64,000 nucleotides of DNA from Mangrovihabitans endophyticus (GTDB taxonomy: Bacteria > Actinomycetota > Actinomycetes > Mycobacteriales > Micromonosporaceae): positions 62,001 to 126,000 of the forward strand of contig NZ_BMMX01000009.1 in NCBI RefSeq assembly GCF_014646155.1. The letters run 5' to 3'. Under the pieces are notes generated by a model. It saw only the letters and a list, made by a program, of their open reading frames with translations, was not told the DNA's origin and did not search any database. Position numbers and translations under genes: made by a program. Positions 8,897-18,173 of this stretch are shown here, one piece after another (the first letter of the stretch is position 1; every line of letters begins with the position of its first letter).

Positions 8897-8918
8897 GCAA
8901 CCGCCGGTGGCCGCGTGG

Positions 8919-10532
8919 TCAGGCGGCGACCACCCGCCGGGTGGCCGGCCGGGCGCCGCCCGCGGCCGCCGTGAGATGCCGCAGATAAGCGGGCAGGGTC
9001 AGGAACTCCGGGCACACCCGTTCCGACACCAGCAGGGTGAGCAGGGTGCGCGCCTGCCCGAAGCGCCGGGCCGCGTCCTCGTCCAGCGCCCCGGTGGCGG
9101 CCAGCACGTCCATCTCCTCGCGCAGCATCCGGGCGATCAGGCCGGCGGTGATCGGCACCCCGTAACCGGTGGGCGTGGCCGTGGCGACCCACTGCCAGAG
9201 CTGCGCCCGGCAGATCTCGGCGGTCGCGGCGTCCTCCATCAGGCCGTCCAGCGCCACCGCGCCCTGGCCGCCCAGCCACGCGGCCAGATAGCGCAGGGCG
9301 ACGCTTGCCGAGGTGCGCAGCGCGACCTCGCTGACCCCGCCGGTGGCCGGCTTGACGGCCAGCAGGTCGGCGGCGGTGACCCGCACGTCGTCACGACGCC
9401 GCACGATCTGGTGGGGTTCGTCGCCGAGCCACTGGTCGAACACCTCGCGGCAGGTCTCCACCAGCGCCGGGTGCGCCACCCAGGACCCGTCGAAGCCGTC
9501 GCCGACCTCGCGCCGCTTGTCCTGGCGGACCTGGTTCAGCGCGCGCCGGGCGGCGACCGGGTCGCGCCCGGGGACCACCGCGGCCATCCCGCCGATCGCG
9601 TGGGCGCGGCGGCGGTGGGCGGTGTGCACCAGCAGTTCCGTGTACGCGCGCAGGAACGGTGCCGTCATGGTCAGCCGGGACCGTTCGGGCAGCACCACGT
9701 CCGGCCGATTCTTGATCATGCTGAACAGGTAGTCCCACCGGCCGGCGTTCAGCCCCGCGGAATGCTCCCGCAGCTCGTACAGGATCTCGTCCATCTCGAA
9801 CGCCGCGGTGACCGTCTCGATCAGCACGGTGGCCCGGATGGTGCCGCGAGGGATGCCCAGCCGAAGCTGTGCGTACCCGAAGACGTCGTTCCACAGCCGG
9901 GCCTCCAGGTGCGACTCCAGCTTGGGCAGGTAGAAGTAGGGGCCGCTGCCGCGCTCGATCTGGGTGCGCCCGCAATGGAACAGGTACATGCCGAAGTCGA
10001 ACAGCGACGCCGAGACGGCCCGCCCGCCGATGCGCAGGTGGCTCTCCGGCAGGTGCCAGCCGCGCGGCCGCACCATGATCGTCGGCAGCGGGCCGCGCAC
10101 CTCGTACGCCCGGCCGTCCGCGGCGGTGAAGTCCAGCTCACCGGACAGCGCGGCCCGCAGCACCTGCTGGCCGCCGACGACGTTGTCCCATGTGGGCGCG
10201 GTGGCGTCCGCGAAGTCGGCCATCCACACCCGGGCGCCGGAGTTCAGCGCGTGCACGGCCGTCGTGCGCTGCGGCGGGCCGGTGATCTCCACCCGCCGGT
10301 CCCGCAGGCCGGGGGCGGGCGGGGCCACGGTCCACGACTCGTCCGCGCGGATCGCCGCGGTGCTCGCCAGGAAGTCCAGGTCTGCGGTGCGGGTCACGCG
10401 CCGGCGGCGGCGCCGGTCGAGCAGTTGCACGCGACGGGCGCCGAATTCGCGGTCCAGGGCGACGACGAAGTCCACCGCCTCGGGGGTGAGGATCCCGGCG
10501 TACCGGGACGGGGTGACGGTGACGGTCTCCAT
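8919..10532 (-). CDS. aceB: Malate synthase A
   Basis: A 537-residue enzyme condensing glyoxylate with acetyl-CoA to malate, the second step of the glyoxylate shunt. Family A features are clear: PRGTIRATVLIET with the catalytic Arg and Glu region, GRWDYLFSMIK, and the C-terminal helical domain. Length fits the short (type A) malate synthases, not the about 720-residue type G. The ATG at 10532 lies one base after the aceA stop, so translation is coupled to aceA. A strong hairpin follows the stop. Confidence 0.95.
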   Translation of the reverse strand: METVTVTPSRYAGILTPEAVDFVVALDREFGARRVQLLDRRRRRRVTRTADLDFLASTAAIRADESWTVAPPAPGLRDRRVEITGPPQRTTAVHALNSGARVWMADFADATAPTWDNVVGGQQVLRAALSGELDFTAADGRAYEVRGPLPTIMVRPRGWHLPESHLRIGGRAVSASLFDFGMYLFHCGRTQIERGSGPYFYLPKLESHLEARLWNDVFGYAQLRLGIPRGTIRATVLIETVTAAFEMDEILYELREHSAGLNAGRWDYLFSMIKNRPDVVLPERSRLTMTAPFLRAYTELLVHTAHRRRAHAIGGMAAVVPGRDPVAARRALNQVRQDKRREVGDGFDGSWVAHPALVETCREVFDQWLGDEPHQIVRRRDDVRVTAADLLAVKPATGGVSEVALRTSASVALRYLAAWLGGQGAVALDGLMEDAATAEICRAQLWQWVATATPTGYGVPITAGLIARMLREEMDVLAATGALDEDAARRFGQARTLLTLLVSERVCPEFLTLPAYLRHLTAAAGGARPATRRVVAA

Positions 10533-10533
10533 G

Positions 10534-11823
10534 TCAGAACTGCTCCGCTTCGGTCGAGCCGGTCAGGGCGGTGGTGGATCCGGCCGGGTTGAGCGCGCCG
10601 GCCACCGCGTCGAAGTAGCCGGTGCCGACCTCGGCCTGGTGGCGCGTCGCGGTGTAGCCGTCCGCCTCGGCGGCGAACTCGGCCTGCTGCAGCGCGACGT
10701 ACGCGCTCATGCCCTCGGCGGCGTACCCGCGGGCGAGCCGGAACATGGAGTGGTTCAGGGCGTGGAAGCCGGCCAGCGTGACAAACTGGAACTTGTATCC
10801 CATCGCGCCCAGTTCCTTCTGGAAACGGGCGATGGTGTCGTCGTCCAGGTTGCGTTTCCAGTTGAACGACGGCGAGCAGTTGTAGGCCAGCATCTTGTCC
10901 GGGTGCCGCGCGTGTACCGCGTCGGCGAACGACTTGGCGAACTCCAGGTCCGGGGTGCCGGTCTCCACCCAGAGCAGATCGGCGTAGTCCGCGTAGGCGA
11001 CGCCGCGCTCGATCGCCGCCTGCGGGCCGCTGCGCACCCGGAAGAAGCCCTCCGCGGTGCGTTCCCCGGTGAGGAACGGCCTGTCGCGCTCGTCCACGTC
11101 GCTGGTCAGCAGGTCGGCCGCCAGCGCGTCGGTGCGGGCGATGACCACCGCGGGCACGCCCGCCACGTCGGCGGCCAGCCGTGCCGCGTTCAGCGTCCGG
11201 ATGTGCTGCCCGGTCGGCACCAGCACCTTGCCGCCCAGGTGGCCGCACTTCTTCTCGGATGCCAACTGATCCTCCCAGTGCACCCCCGCCGCGCCGGCCG
11301 CGATCATCGCCTTCATCAGCTCGAACGCGTTCAGCGGCCCGCCGAAACCGGCCTCCGCGTCGGCCACGATCGGCGCCAGCCAGTCGCGCTCCTGCCGGTC
11401 GGCCGCGGTGTCGATCTGGTCGGCCCGCAGCAGGGCGTTGTTGATCCGGCGCACCACGGCGGGCACCGAGTTGGCCGGGTACAGGCTCTGATCCGGGTAG
11501 GTGTGACCGGCCAGGTTGGCGTCCGCGGCGACCTGCCAGCCGGACAGGTAGATCGCCCTCAGCCCGGCCCGCACCATCTGCACCGCCTGGCCGCCGGTGA
11601 GCGCGCCCAGCGCGGCCACGTACTCCTCGTCGTGCAGCATCGCCCAGAGCCGGGCGGAGCCCCGCTCGGCGAGGGTGTGCCGCTCCTGGACGGTGCCGCG
11701 CAGACGCACCACGTCCTGCGCGGTGTAGTCACGGCGCACGCTCAGCCATCGCGGATCGCCGGCCCAGGCCCGAGTGAGGTCCGCTGCGGTACCGCCCCTG
11801 ACGTCGGTCAGCTGATCTGTCAT
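10534..11823 (-). CDS. aceA: Isocitrate lyase
   Basis: A 429-residue lyase splitting isocitrate into succinate and glyoxylate. The signature [13 protein letters not shown] holds the catalytic Cys, and [12 protein letters not shown] is the other conserved active-site segment. The ATG at 11823 is preceded by GGGAGG nine bases upstream; the frame is open further upstream but into the divergent promoter. First gene of aceA-aceB. It faces the ramB-type regulator across a 119-bp spacer, as in actinobacteria where RamB controls acetate metabolism. Confidence 0.96.
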   Translation of the reverse strand: MTDQLTDVRGGTAADLTRAWAGDPRWLSVRRDYTAQDVVRLRGTVQERHTLAERGSARLWAMLHDEEYVAALGALTGGQAVQMVRAGLRAIYLSGWQVAADANLAGHTYPDQSLYPANSVPAVVRRINNALLRADQIDTAADRQERDWLAPIVADAEAGFGGPLNAFELMKAMIAAGAAGVHWEDQLASEKKCGHLGGKVLVPTGQHIRTLNAARLAADVAGVPAVVIARTDALAADLLTSDVDERDRPFLTGERTAEGFFRVRSGPQAAIERGVAYADYADLLWVETGTPDLEFAKSFADAVHARHPDKMLAYNCSPSFNWKRNLDDDTIARFQKELGAMGYKFQFVTLAGFHALNHSMFRLARGYAAEGMSAYVALQQAEFAAEADGYTATRHQAEVGTGYFDAVAGALNPAGSTTALTGSTEAEQF

Positions 11824-11915
11824 CGCCCCATGCCTCCCTGCATACGGTCGGTGGAAGAACTCGACTCTTGCGCGTCGAGGGGTGCTCGATGAAGGCGAAT
11901 GTGAGCAGAAGAAGC

Positions 11916-11934
11916 GCAAAAATTCTGCTAGCGT
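11916..11934. promoter_or_regulatory. aceA/ramB divergent promoter: GCAAAAATT box and TAGCGT -10
   Basis: The 119-bp spacer carries GCAAAAATT at 11916-11924, resembling half of the TTTGCAAA-type core bound by RamB regulators in corynebacteria and mycobacteria. TAGCGT at 11929-11934 matches an actinobacterial -10 and lies eight bases before the GTG at 11943, so the regulator may be made from a leaderless transcript and could repress itself. The motif match is by eye and partial. Confidence 0.4.
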
Positions 11935-11942
11935 GAAGTGCC

Positions 11943-13442
11943 GTGACAGCTTCCCCGCAACCGGCCTCCCCACAACCGGCTTCCCCGCAACTGGCCTCCC
12001 CAGCCCCGGACGGCATCGATCTCGTCACCCTCGGCCAGCGCCTGCGGCACCTGCGCCGCGCCCAGGGCATGACGCTCGACCAGCTCGGCGCCGCGGTCGG
12101 TCGCGCTCCCTCGCAGCTTTCGGTCATCGAGAACGGCAAGCGTGAGCCCCGGCTCGGCATGCTGCAGGCGCTGGCCGGCGCGCTCGGCGTGTCCATGCAG
12201 GACCTGCTGCGCCCGGAGGCGCCGTCGCGGCGCGCCGGGATGGAGATCGAGCTGGCCCACCTGCAGGCCGCACCGGCATACGCGGCGCTCGGCCTGCCCG
12301 CGGTGCGGACCGGGCGGCGGCTGCCCGCGGACGCGCTGGAGTCGCTGATCGGGCTGCACCGCGAGCTCCACCGGCGGCTCGCCGAGCAGAGCGCCACGCC
12401 CGAGGTGGCACGCCGGGCCAACCAGCGGCTGCGCACCGAGATGCGCGAGCGGGACAACTACTTCGCCGAGATCGAGCAGGCCGCCGCGCGGGTGCTCACC
12501 TCGGTGCGGCACAGCACCGGGCCGCTGTCGCAGCGCGGCATCCTGGACATCGCCGCCCAGCTCGGGTTCACCCTGCACTACGTGCCCGACCTACCCAGCT
12601 CCACCCGGTCGGTGACCGATCTGCGCCGGCGGCGCATCTACCTGCCGCAGATCGCCAGCAACAAGGGCCACGACCCGCGCGCGGTGGTGCTGCAGACGCT
12701 GGGCCACTTCGTGCTGGGCCACGCGGACCCGGCCGACTACGGCGACTTCCTGCGTCAGCGGGTGGAGGCGAACTATTTCGCGGCGGCGCTGCTGATGCCG
12801 GAGAAGTTCGCCACCGGGTTCCTGCGCGAGGCCAAGGCCGACCGGGCGCTGGCCATCGACGATTTCCGCGACGCCTTCGGCGTGTCCTACGAAACCGCGG
12901 CGCACCGGTTCACCAACCTGGTGACCCACCACTTCGGCATCCCGGTGCACTTCTGCCGGGTGCACGAGAGCGGCACCGTCTACAAGGCGTACGAGAACGA
13001 CAACGTCCGCTTCCCGTCGGACGTCACCGGGGCGATCGAGGGGCAGCCGGTGTGCCGCCACTGGGCGTCCCGCACGGTGTTCGCCGCCGCCGACCCGTAC
13101 TCGTCGTTCTACCAGTTCACCGACACCACGGCGGGCACCTACTGGTGCACCGTGCACGTGGAGTCGACCCGATCCGGGGAGTTCTCGGTCACCGTCGGCA
13201 CGCCGTACCAGCACGCCCGGTGGTTCCGCGGCGGGGACACCACCCGGCGTACCGTCTCCCGCTGCCCCGACCCGGACTGCTGCCGCCGCCCGCCCGCGGA
13301 CCTGGTGGAACGCTGGTCCGGGCACGCCTGGCCGAGCGCGCGGGTGCATTCGCACCTGCTGGCCGCGTTGCCGCCGGGCACCTTCCCCGGCGTGGACGCG
13401 CAGGACGTCTACGAGTTCCTGGACCGCCGCGCCGGCGCGTGA
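11943..13442 (+). CDS. ramB: RamB/ScfR-type short-chain fatty acid transcriptional regulator
   Basis: A 499-residue regulator: XRE helix-turn-helix at about residues 26-90 ([20 protein letters not shown] onward, [14 protein letters not shown]), a central IrrE/ImmA-like domain, and the C-terminal ScfR domain with the Cys cluster CPDPDCC. The metallopeptidase HExxH is degenerate (QTLGH, 251-255), as expected for a sensor and not a protease. RamB homologues repress or activate aceA, aceB and acetate-activation genes; the divergent aceA-aceB operon supports this. The first 20 residues are an ASPQP repeat not found in the core family. No ribosome site is visible before the GTG, consistent with leaderless translation. 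Confidence 0.85.
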   Translation: MTASPQPASPQPASPQLASPAPDGIDLVTLGQRLRHLRRAQGMTLDQLGAAVGRAPSQLSVIENGKREPRLGMLQALAGALGVSMQDLLRPEAPSRRAGMEIELAHLQAAPAYAALGLPAVRTGRRLPADALESLIGLHRELHRRLAEQSATPEVARRANQRLRTEMRERDNYFAEIEQAAARVLTSVRHSTGPLSQRGILDIAAQLGFTLHYVPDLPSSTRSVTDLRRRRIYLPQIASNKGHDPRAVVLQTLGHFVLGHADPADYGDFLRQRVEANYFAAALLMPEKFATGFLREAKADRALAIDDFRDAFGVSYETAAHRFTNLVTHHFGIPVHFCRVHESGTVYKAYENDNVRFPSDVTGAIEGQPVCRHWASRTVFAAADPYSSFYQFTDTTAGTYWCTVHVESTRSGEFSVTVGTPYQHARWFRGGDTTRRTVSRCPDPDCCRRPPADLVERWSGHAWPSARVHSHLLAALPPGTFPGVDAQDVYEFLDRRAGA

Positions 13443-13451
13443 GCGCCGGCG
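13430..13451. terminator. Hairpin over the ramB stop codon
   Basis: Nine-base perfect arms (CGCCGGCGC / GCGCCGGCG) around a GTGA loop that contains the ramB stop. It separates ramB from the convergent secreted-protein gene, only 16 bp away, and could end both transcripts. Confidence 0.5.
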
Positions 13452-13458
13452 GCGGGAT

Positions 13459-14010
13459 TCAGACGCAGGTGGAGCAGAACGGGGTGGGGAAGTCCGTCAG
13501 CACGGTGAGCGTCGCGCCGGTGAAGCGGGTGTCGGCGGGGGAGACCCGCACCGCCGCCTCCACGCCGTCCACCTCGCCCATGCCGATGCAGGCGACGCGG
13601 CTGCCGAGGCCCTGGTTCGGCGTGTCACGCACCGGCGAGATGTAGTTCAGCACGCAGACCGCCCACGTGCCGTACGGCGCCGGGCCGTCCACCGCCAGCG
13701 GCGTGCCGGTGGGCTCGGTGGCATAGGGCTGCGCCCGCCACGCCAGGCCGCCGGCCGGCCGGTATGCGGCGAGCGCCCATCGGCCCTGCGCACCGTCGGA
13801 GCCCGCGCACGGGCGCACCGTGGCGCGCAGATGGACGTCGATCTCCAGCGCGTCCAGGCGCGTCATCGCGTAGTCGCCGAACTCGACCTCGGTGCACACG
13901 ACCGGCCAGGACCACAGGTCGTTGATCACGATCGCCGAGGCCGGCACCGGGGCGGCGAAGACGCCGGCCAGCACGGTCGCGACGACGGCGAGCAGACGGC
14001 GTGGTCTCAT
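13459..14010 (-). CDS. Small secreted protein of unknown function
   Basis: A 183-residue protein with a clear Sec signal peptide (RRLLAVVATVLAGVFAAPVPASA, residues 4-26). The mature part has several Cys (including the terminal FCSTCV) and a beta-rich, spore-coat/fibre-like composition. No catalytic motif is recognised. The ATG at 14010 follows GGAGGAG and forms ATGA with the stop of the upstream LuxR-type regulator, so expression is coupled to it. An exported effector or envelope protein controlled by that regulator is a reasonable guess. Confidence 0.7.
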   Translation of the reverse strand: MRPRRLLAVVATVLAGVFAAPVPASAIVINDLWSWPVVCTEVEFGDYAMTRLDALEIDVHLRATVRPCAGSDGAQGRWALAAYRPAGGLAWRAQPYATEPTGTPLAVDGPAPYGTWAVCVLNYISPVRDTPNQGLGSRVACIGMGEVDGVEAAVRVSPADTRFTGATLTVLTDFPTPFCSTCV

Positions 14011-15065
14011 CGGTTCTCCTCCGCGGGCGGGGTTCGTGGTGACCGTGGTCCGGCGGCTCCCGCCGCGCCGAGGGCCAGGCCGAGCTGGAAACGGTTCTCC
14101 ACGCCGACGCGGTCCATCAAGCCGCGCATGATGTTGGTGACCGACCGGGAGCTGATGCGCAGGTGCTCGGCGGCGGTGACGTCGGTGTGGCCTTGGGCGA
14201 GCAGGGCGATCAGCTCGCGCTCCCGGTCGGACAACAGGATGTGCGGCATTCCGTGCTCCCGCGGGTCGGCGGCCGACGCCCAGTGCCGGTCGAACAGGGC
14301 GACCAGCGAGCGGACCATGGTGGGCTGGGAGACCTCCAGGTAGCCGCGTTCCAGGTCGCGCGGGTCGGCCGGGAACAGGGCGATGCGGCGGTCGATGACC
14401 AGCAGTTTCAGCGGCACCTCGTCGGCCTCCCGATAGGCGCATCGCGGCACGTCGAGCATCTGCGGGTCGACGTGCAGATCGCGATCCGCCGGCGGCAGGC
14501 CGATCACCCGGATGCGGACTCCGCGCGCGGCGAGGACACGGTCCAGCGGCGCGGCGGCCCGGGTGGACTCCGCGTCGAACGCCTGCTCGGTGTTCATCGC
14601 CAGATGCTCGTGCCGTTCCACCGCGACCAGGTCGGCGAGCCGCGCCCGGGTGGCCGCGCGGCTGGGCAGATGCCGGACGCTGGAGCCGGCCGGGTGGCCA
14701 CCGTCGGCCACCAGGGCGAGCGTGCGGCGGTGCGCCGACGCCTGCGCCTCGCGGTCGGCGATCTGCATCCGGCGCTCGCGCAGCCGCGCCACCACGTCGT
14801 CGCACGGCCTGCTGGCCCACACGGGGCGCCGGGGCGAGGGCCGGTCGGGGCGGCGCGCCGCGGCGCCGGCCTCGTGCAGCTCGGCCAGCGCGGCGTGCAC
14901 GCGCCGGGGTGGCAGGCCCAGCTCGGCGGACAGTTGCGGCGCCGACCGCGCGCCGAACGTGGCCATGGTCCGATAGACCAGGTCCGCGTCGACCGACAGC
15001 CCCCACCGGGCCAGCGACGGTGTCGCCGTCGCGTGGGGCAGGGTGCCGGTCTCCTCCTGGCTCAT
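14007..15065 (-). CDS. TrmB-like/LuxR-type transcriptional regulator
   Basis: A 352-residue regulator. The N-terminal winged helix (LVYRTMATFGARSAPQLSAELG..RRVHAALAELHEAG) is TrmB/MarR-like. A central ligand/phospholipase-D-like sensor region follows, then a C-terminal LuxR helix-turn-helix (LSDRERELIALLAQGHTDVTAAEHLRISSRSVTNIM). This architecture is widespread and little studied in actinobacteria. The ATG at 15065 is preceded by GGGGGGA. It overlaps the downstream secreted-protein gene by ATGA. Two palindromes in the upstream spacer are candidate self-regulatory sites. Confidence 0.8.
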   Translation of the reverse strand: MSQEETGTLPHATATPSLARWGLSVDADLVYRTMATFGARSAPQLSAELGLPPRRVHAALAELHEAGAAARRPDRPSPRRPVWASRPCDDVVARLRERRMQIADREAQASAHRRTLALVADGGHPAGSSVRHLPSRAATRARLADLVAVERHEHLAMNTEQAFDAESTRAAAPLDRVLAARGVRIRVIGLPPADRDLHVDPQMLDVPRCAYREADEVPLKLLVIDRRIALFPADPRDLERGYLEVSQPTMVRSLVALFDRHWASAADPREHGMPHILLSDRERELIALLAQGHTDVTAAEHLRISSRSVTNIMRGLMDRVGVENRFQLGLALGAAGAAGPRSPRTPPAEENR

Positions 15066-15130
15066 GGTCCCCCCGTTTCGTCCGTCGAGCCTGCGCGACC
15101 TGCCTGGTGCCGCATCGATGGAAGCACATG

Positions 15131-15188
15131 CGCGCGTACGCGCGGAGCAGGTGTCCGTTTTGCTGACCGAAAATGCGGGATACCGCAT
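15131..15188. promoter_or_regulatory. Two palindromes upstream of the TrmB/LuxR regulator
   Basis: The 379-bp spacer 15066-15444 contains a perfect 14-bp palindrome CGCGCGTACGCGCG (15131-15144) and ATGCGG-GATA-CCGCAT (15173-15188). Both are 65-125 bp upstream of the regulator start and could be its operators. The rest of the spacer shows no gene. Confidence 0.4.
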
Positions 15189-15444
15189 CGCGGAAGGGAT
15201 AATCCGGGCGCATGCTTCCCGTGCCGGGCGGTCTGCTGTTGTTCTGGATTCAGCACGGACGGGGGGTCACCGGGGCGCTGCAAGGGCGCCGCGGTGGCTG
15301 CGCCGCGTGGTGTGTCCCGCATGCGGCGACGTCGCGGTGGCGGCCGGCGCAACGACGTGAGTTAATGCCTCACGCCGGAGTCGCCGCGCCCGCCGCAGTG
15401 GCGGGATTCTTCAGGAGCAGGCCCGGCCCGCCGATGGCGAGGGG

Positions 15445-16662
15445 GTGGCGGACCTGCATGCGATCATCGACGAGCGCGCGGTGACCACGGTGTTGCAGCC
15501 GCTGGTGGAGCTCGCCGGTGGGCGCCTTGTCGGATACGAGGCGCTCAGCCGGGGCCCGCACGGCAGTCCGTGGGAGAAGCCCGCCGCGTTGTTCGCCGCC
15601 GCCCGCGCGGCCGGCCGGGACGGCGAACTCGACTGGGTGTGCCGCGCCTCGGCGTACCGGGCCGCGGCCGGGCTGGATCCGCGGCTGGCGCTGTTCGTCA
15701 ACATGGAACCGGCGGCGGCGCGTGTCCCCTGTCCACCCGACCTGGCGCCGGCGATCGAGCAGGGCGGCACGCTGCGCGTGGTCACCGAGATGACCGAGCG
15801 TGCCATCGCCCGCGACCCGGCGGCGCTGCTGGCGGCCACCAGCGCCTGCCGCGCGGCGGGCCGCGGCGTGGCCCTGGACGACGTCGGCGCCGACCCCGGC
15901 TCCCTGGCGTTGATGCCGTTCGTGCGCCCGGACGTGGTGAAACTCGACATGGATCTGCTGCGCCGGCCGGGCGATCCGGGCACCGCGCGCATCGTGGCGG
16001 CCGTCTCGGCGTACGCCGAAAGCAGCGCCGCGGTGGTGCTCGCCGAGGGCATCGAGACGCCACGGCAGTGCGACGTCGCGCGCACGATGGGTGCCGCGTA
16101 CGGGCAGGGATGGTTGTTCGGCCGTCCCGGCACCAGCCCGCCGCGCGACATCGTGGAGTTGCCGCTGCCGATGGCCGGGCCGGAACCGGGCGACGGCACA
16201 CCGTTCGAGATCGTGACCCGACGCCGCCGTCCCACCCGCGCGAGCAAGGCGGACCTGTTGCCGCTCAGCCGGCACCTGGAGGCGCTGGCCACCGACGGGC
16301 CGCTCCCGCCGGTGCTGCTCGCGTGTTTCCAGCACTCGCGGCATTTCGGCCCGGTGACCGCACGCCGCTACGCGCGGATCGCGCGGACCAGTCCGCTGGT
16401 GGCGGCGCTCGGCGTGGGCCTGAGCGCGGAACCGGCGCCGGGCGTGCGCGGCGCGCGTCTGTCCGCCGACGACCGGCTGGGCGGCGAATGGAACGTGCTG
16501 GTGGTCGGCCCGCATCAGGCGGCGGCCCTGGTGGCGCGGGACCTGGCGGAGACCGGTGTGCCGGACGCCGACCGCCGCTTCGACTTCGTCCTCACCCACG
16601 ACCGGGACCTGGTGATCGCCGCGGCACGCCCCCTGCTCCGCTTCATCACCCCCACCCCATAA
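15445..16662 (+). CDS. EAL-domain cyclic-di-GMP phosphodiesterase with DICT domain
   Basis: A 405-residue cytoplasmic protein. The EAL domain (about 10-235) keeps the catalytic set: Glu32 (YEAL), Asn86 (NMEP), Glu115 and Glu118 (TEMTER), Asp145-Asp146 (ALDDVG), Lys166, Glu201 (AEGIE) and Gln221 (YGQGWLFGRP). So hydrolysis of cyclic-di-GMP to pGpG is expected, despite DDVG replacing the usual DDFG. A DICT sensory domain follows (about 265-400). The GTG at 15445 is preceded by GAGG. It pairs logically with the GGDEF protein at 19480. No membrane segments. Confidence 0.85.
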   Translation: MADLHAIIDERAVTTVLQPLVELAGGRLVGYEALSRGPHGSPWEKPAALFAAARAAGRDGELDWVCRASAYRAAAGLDPRLALFVNMEPAAARVPCPPDLAPAIEQGGTLRVVTEMTERAIARDPAALLAATSACRAAGRGVALDDVGADPGSLALMPFVRPDVVKLDMDLLRRPGDPGTARIVAAVSAYAESSAAVVLAEGIETPRQCDVARTMGAAYGQGWLFGRPGTSPPRDIVELPLPMAGPEPGDGTPFEIVTRRRRPTRASKADLLPLSRHLEALATDGPLPPVLLACFQHSRHFGPVTARRYARIARTSPLVAALGVGLSAEPAPGVRGARLSADDRLGGEWNVLVVGPHQAAALVARDLAETGVPDADRRFDFVLTHDRDLVIAAARPLLRFITPTP

Positions 16663-16745
16663 CCCTCACCCTCACCCCCACCACCCCCGCGGCCCCGCCC
16701 CCCACCAACCCACCCCCCGTGCGCTCTCGCCCCCGCGACGCCCGT
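16663..16745. repeat. C-rich low-complexity tract left of 70-bp element 1
   Basis: Starting at the EAL stop codon, the top strand is almost only C with A/T interruptions (CCCTCACCC, CACCCCCACC and similar). It abuts the 70-bp element and mirrors the G-rich tract on its other side. Confidence 0.7.
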
Positions 16746-16815
16746 CGATCTTGAAGGTCCGGTCGGACAAGACGCGATATATCACCTTGAAACGGGAACG
16801 ATAAGTCCAAGATCG
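16746..16815. repeat. 70-bp CGATCTTG...CAAGATCG element, copy 1
   Basis: Exactly 70 bp, with inverted ends CGATCTTG and CAAGATCG. Read on the minus strand it aligns with copies 3 and 4, including CTTGTCCGACCG near the right end, so this copy is in inverted orientation. It lies between the 3' ends of two convergent genes and contains inner palindromes GTCCGGTCGGAC and GATATATC. Confidence 0.8.
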
Positions 16816-16838
16816 GCCGATGGGGCGGGGGAGAGAGA

Positions 16839-16923
16839 CGGCCGACGGGGCCGGGGGAGACGGCCGACGGGGCCGGGGAGACGGCCGACGGGGCCGGGGA
16901 GACGGCCGACGGGGCCGGGGAGA
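16839..16923. repeat. Four tandem 21-22 bp G-rich repeats right of element 1
   Basis: Unit CGGCCGACGGGGCCGGGG followed by AGA, in four near-identical copies (22, 21, 21 and 21 bp), continuing into further G runs to about 16960. The repeated GGGG runs have quadruplex potential. No protein is predicted. Confidence 0.75.
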
Positions 16924-16960
16924 CGGGGGCGGGGAACGGGGGGGCGGGGACGGGGTGGGT

Positions 16961-17185
16961 TCAGTGGCCGGCGCGGCTGCGTACCACCAGGACGAGTCCG
17001 ATCAGCCAGGGGATCACGGCGATCACCGCGCCCTTGATGCCTCCGAACGTGATGAGGGCGGCCGCGGTCAGGCAGAGCGCCACCCCGACGACCAGGCGCA
17101 GCCGTGCCCGGCGGCGCTGGCTGGTGTCGCGGCGCAGATTCTCGACGATGCGCTCGAAGGCGAGACGCTCGGACTCGTCGGCCAC
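16961..17185 (-). CDS. Small two-helix membrane protein, DUF3040-like
   Basis: A 74-residue protein: an acidic/basic amphipathic N-terminal helix (ESERLAFERIVENLRRD) followed by two hydrophobic helices (about 33-68). This is the layout of small actinobacterial DUF3040-type membrane proteins. The GTG at 17185 lies seven bases after a TAGCGT -10 box (17193-17198), suggesting a leaderless message; a GTG at 17194 is the alternative. Function unknown. Confidence 0.6.
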   Translation of the reverse strand: MADESERLAFERIVENLRRDTSQRRRARLRLVVGVALCLTAAALITFGGIKGAVIAVIPWLIGLVLVVRSRAGH

Positions 17186-17264
17186 GCAGGTCACGCTACG
17201 CCGATCCGGGCACGCTCGGGGCGGCGTCGTTCAACACATCGAAAAACTTCGCTGTAAGTCTTTA

Positions 17265-17274
17265 TTGTTAACAA
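17265..17274. promoter_or_regulatory. AT-rich region with TTGTTAACAA palindrome before the LPMO gene
   Basis: The spacer 17230-17295 is unusually AT-rich for this genome and contains the perfect 10-bp palindrome TTGTTAACAA, 134 bp upstream of the LPMO start codon. It is a candidate promoter/operator for substrate-responsive control. No DasR-type site is evident. Confidence 0.4.
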
Positions 17275-17407
17275 GGCTTTGGATTATGTTGAGGCGAACA
17301 GCCGACGGGACCCGCGCGCACCGCCGGGCGGGCCCCGGACCCGTCCCCCGGGCAGGCCGGGACGTCCCCCACCCGGCCTGCCGATCCCCCTCGACGAGGA
17401 GTCCGTC

Positions 17408-18166
17408 ATGAGACGCCGGGTTGTTCTTCCTGCGCTGACCGCCGCCGCGGTCACCACCTCGTTCTTCGTCGCTGTCGCGCCCGCATCGGCGCACGGCTAC
17501 ATCTCGTCACCGCCGAGCCGGCAGGCCAACTGCGCCAGCGGCGCGGTGTCCGGATGCGGTGACATCGTCTGGGAGCCGCAGAGCGTCGAGGCGCCCAAGG
17601 GCTCGTTCCTGTGCAACGGCGGCGGCAGCCGGTTCGCGGTGCTCAACGACGACAGCAAGAACTGGCCGGCCGCCTCGGTGGGCTCCACCGTGACGTTCCA
17701 CTGGGTGCTCACCGCGCGCCACGCCACGAGCACCTGGCAGTACTTCATCGGCACCACGAAACTGGCCGAGTTCAACGACGGCGGCGCCCAGCCCGGCTCC
17801 ACCAAGTCGCACACGGTCAGCATGGGCGGGTTCACCGGGCGGCGGACGGTGCTGGCGCGGTGGAACATCGCGGACACCCAGAATGCGTTCTACTCCTGCG
17901 TGGACGTGAACATCGGCGGTGGTGGCGGAGGCGGCAGCACCCCGCCGCCGACGACTGCGCCGCCGACCACCCCGCCGACGACCCGGCCCCCGACCACGCC
18001 ACCGACGACGCAGCCTCCGGCGGGCGGGACCTGGGCGGCGGGCACCGCGTACGCGGTGGGCGACGTGGTGACGTACAGCGGCGCGACCTACCGGTGCCGG
18101 CAGGCGCACACCGCGCTGGCCGGCTGGGAGCCGCCGAACGTGCCCGCGTTGTGGGAGCGCCTCTGA
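17408..18166 (+). CDS. AA10 lytic polysaccharide monooxygenase with carbohydrate-binding module
   Basis: A 252-residue secreted copper enzyme that oxidatively cleaves chitin or cellulose. The signal peptide ends APASA, leaving His29 as the first mature residue. With His105 (TARHATSTWQYF) it forms the histidine brace. The conserved aromatic is in NAFYSCVDVNI. A Gly run and Pro/Thr linker (about 178-203) lead to a C-terminal CBM5/12-like module (WAAGTAYAVGDVVTYSGATYRCRQAHTALAGWEP). The ATG at 17408 follows GAGGAG. The CBM5/12 suggests chitin as substrate. Acts outside the cell. Confidence 0.93.
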   Translation: MRRRVVLPALTAAAVTTSFFVAVAPASAHGYISSPPSRQANCASGAVSGCGDIVWEPQSVEAPKGSFLCNGGGSRFAVLNDDSKNWPAASVGSTVTFHWVLTARHATSTWQYFIGTTKLAEFNDGGAQPGSTKSHTVSMGGFTGRRTVLARWNIADTQNAFYSCVDVNIGGGGGGGSTPPPTTAPPTTPPTTRPPTTPPTTQPPAGGTWAAGTAYAVGDVVTYSGATYRCRQAHTALAGWEPPNVPALWERL

Positions 18167-18173
18167 CCCGGCC

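Noticed and set aside
16746-16815. Simple rho-independent terminator as explanation for the 70-bp element
   Set aside because: Copy 1 lies between convergent genes, but copy 2 is between divergent genes and copies 3/4 are in a tandem spacer, and the fixed 70-bp length and conserved ends exceed what a terminator needs.
16839-16960. CRISPR-like repeats
   Set aside because: Units are contiguous 21-22 bp repeats without unique spacers; a minisatellite, not a CRISPR array.
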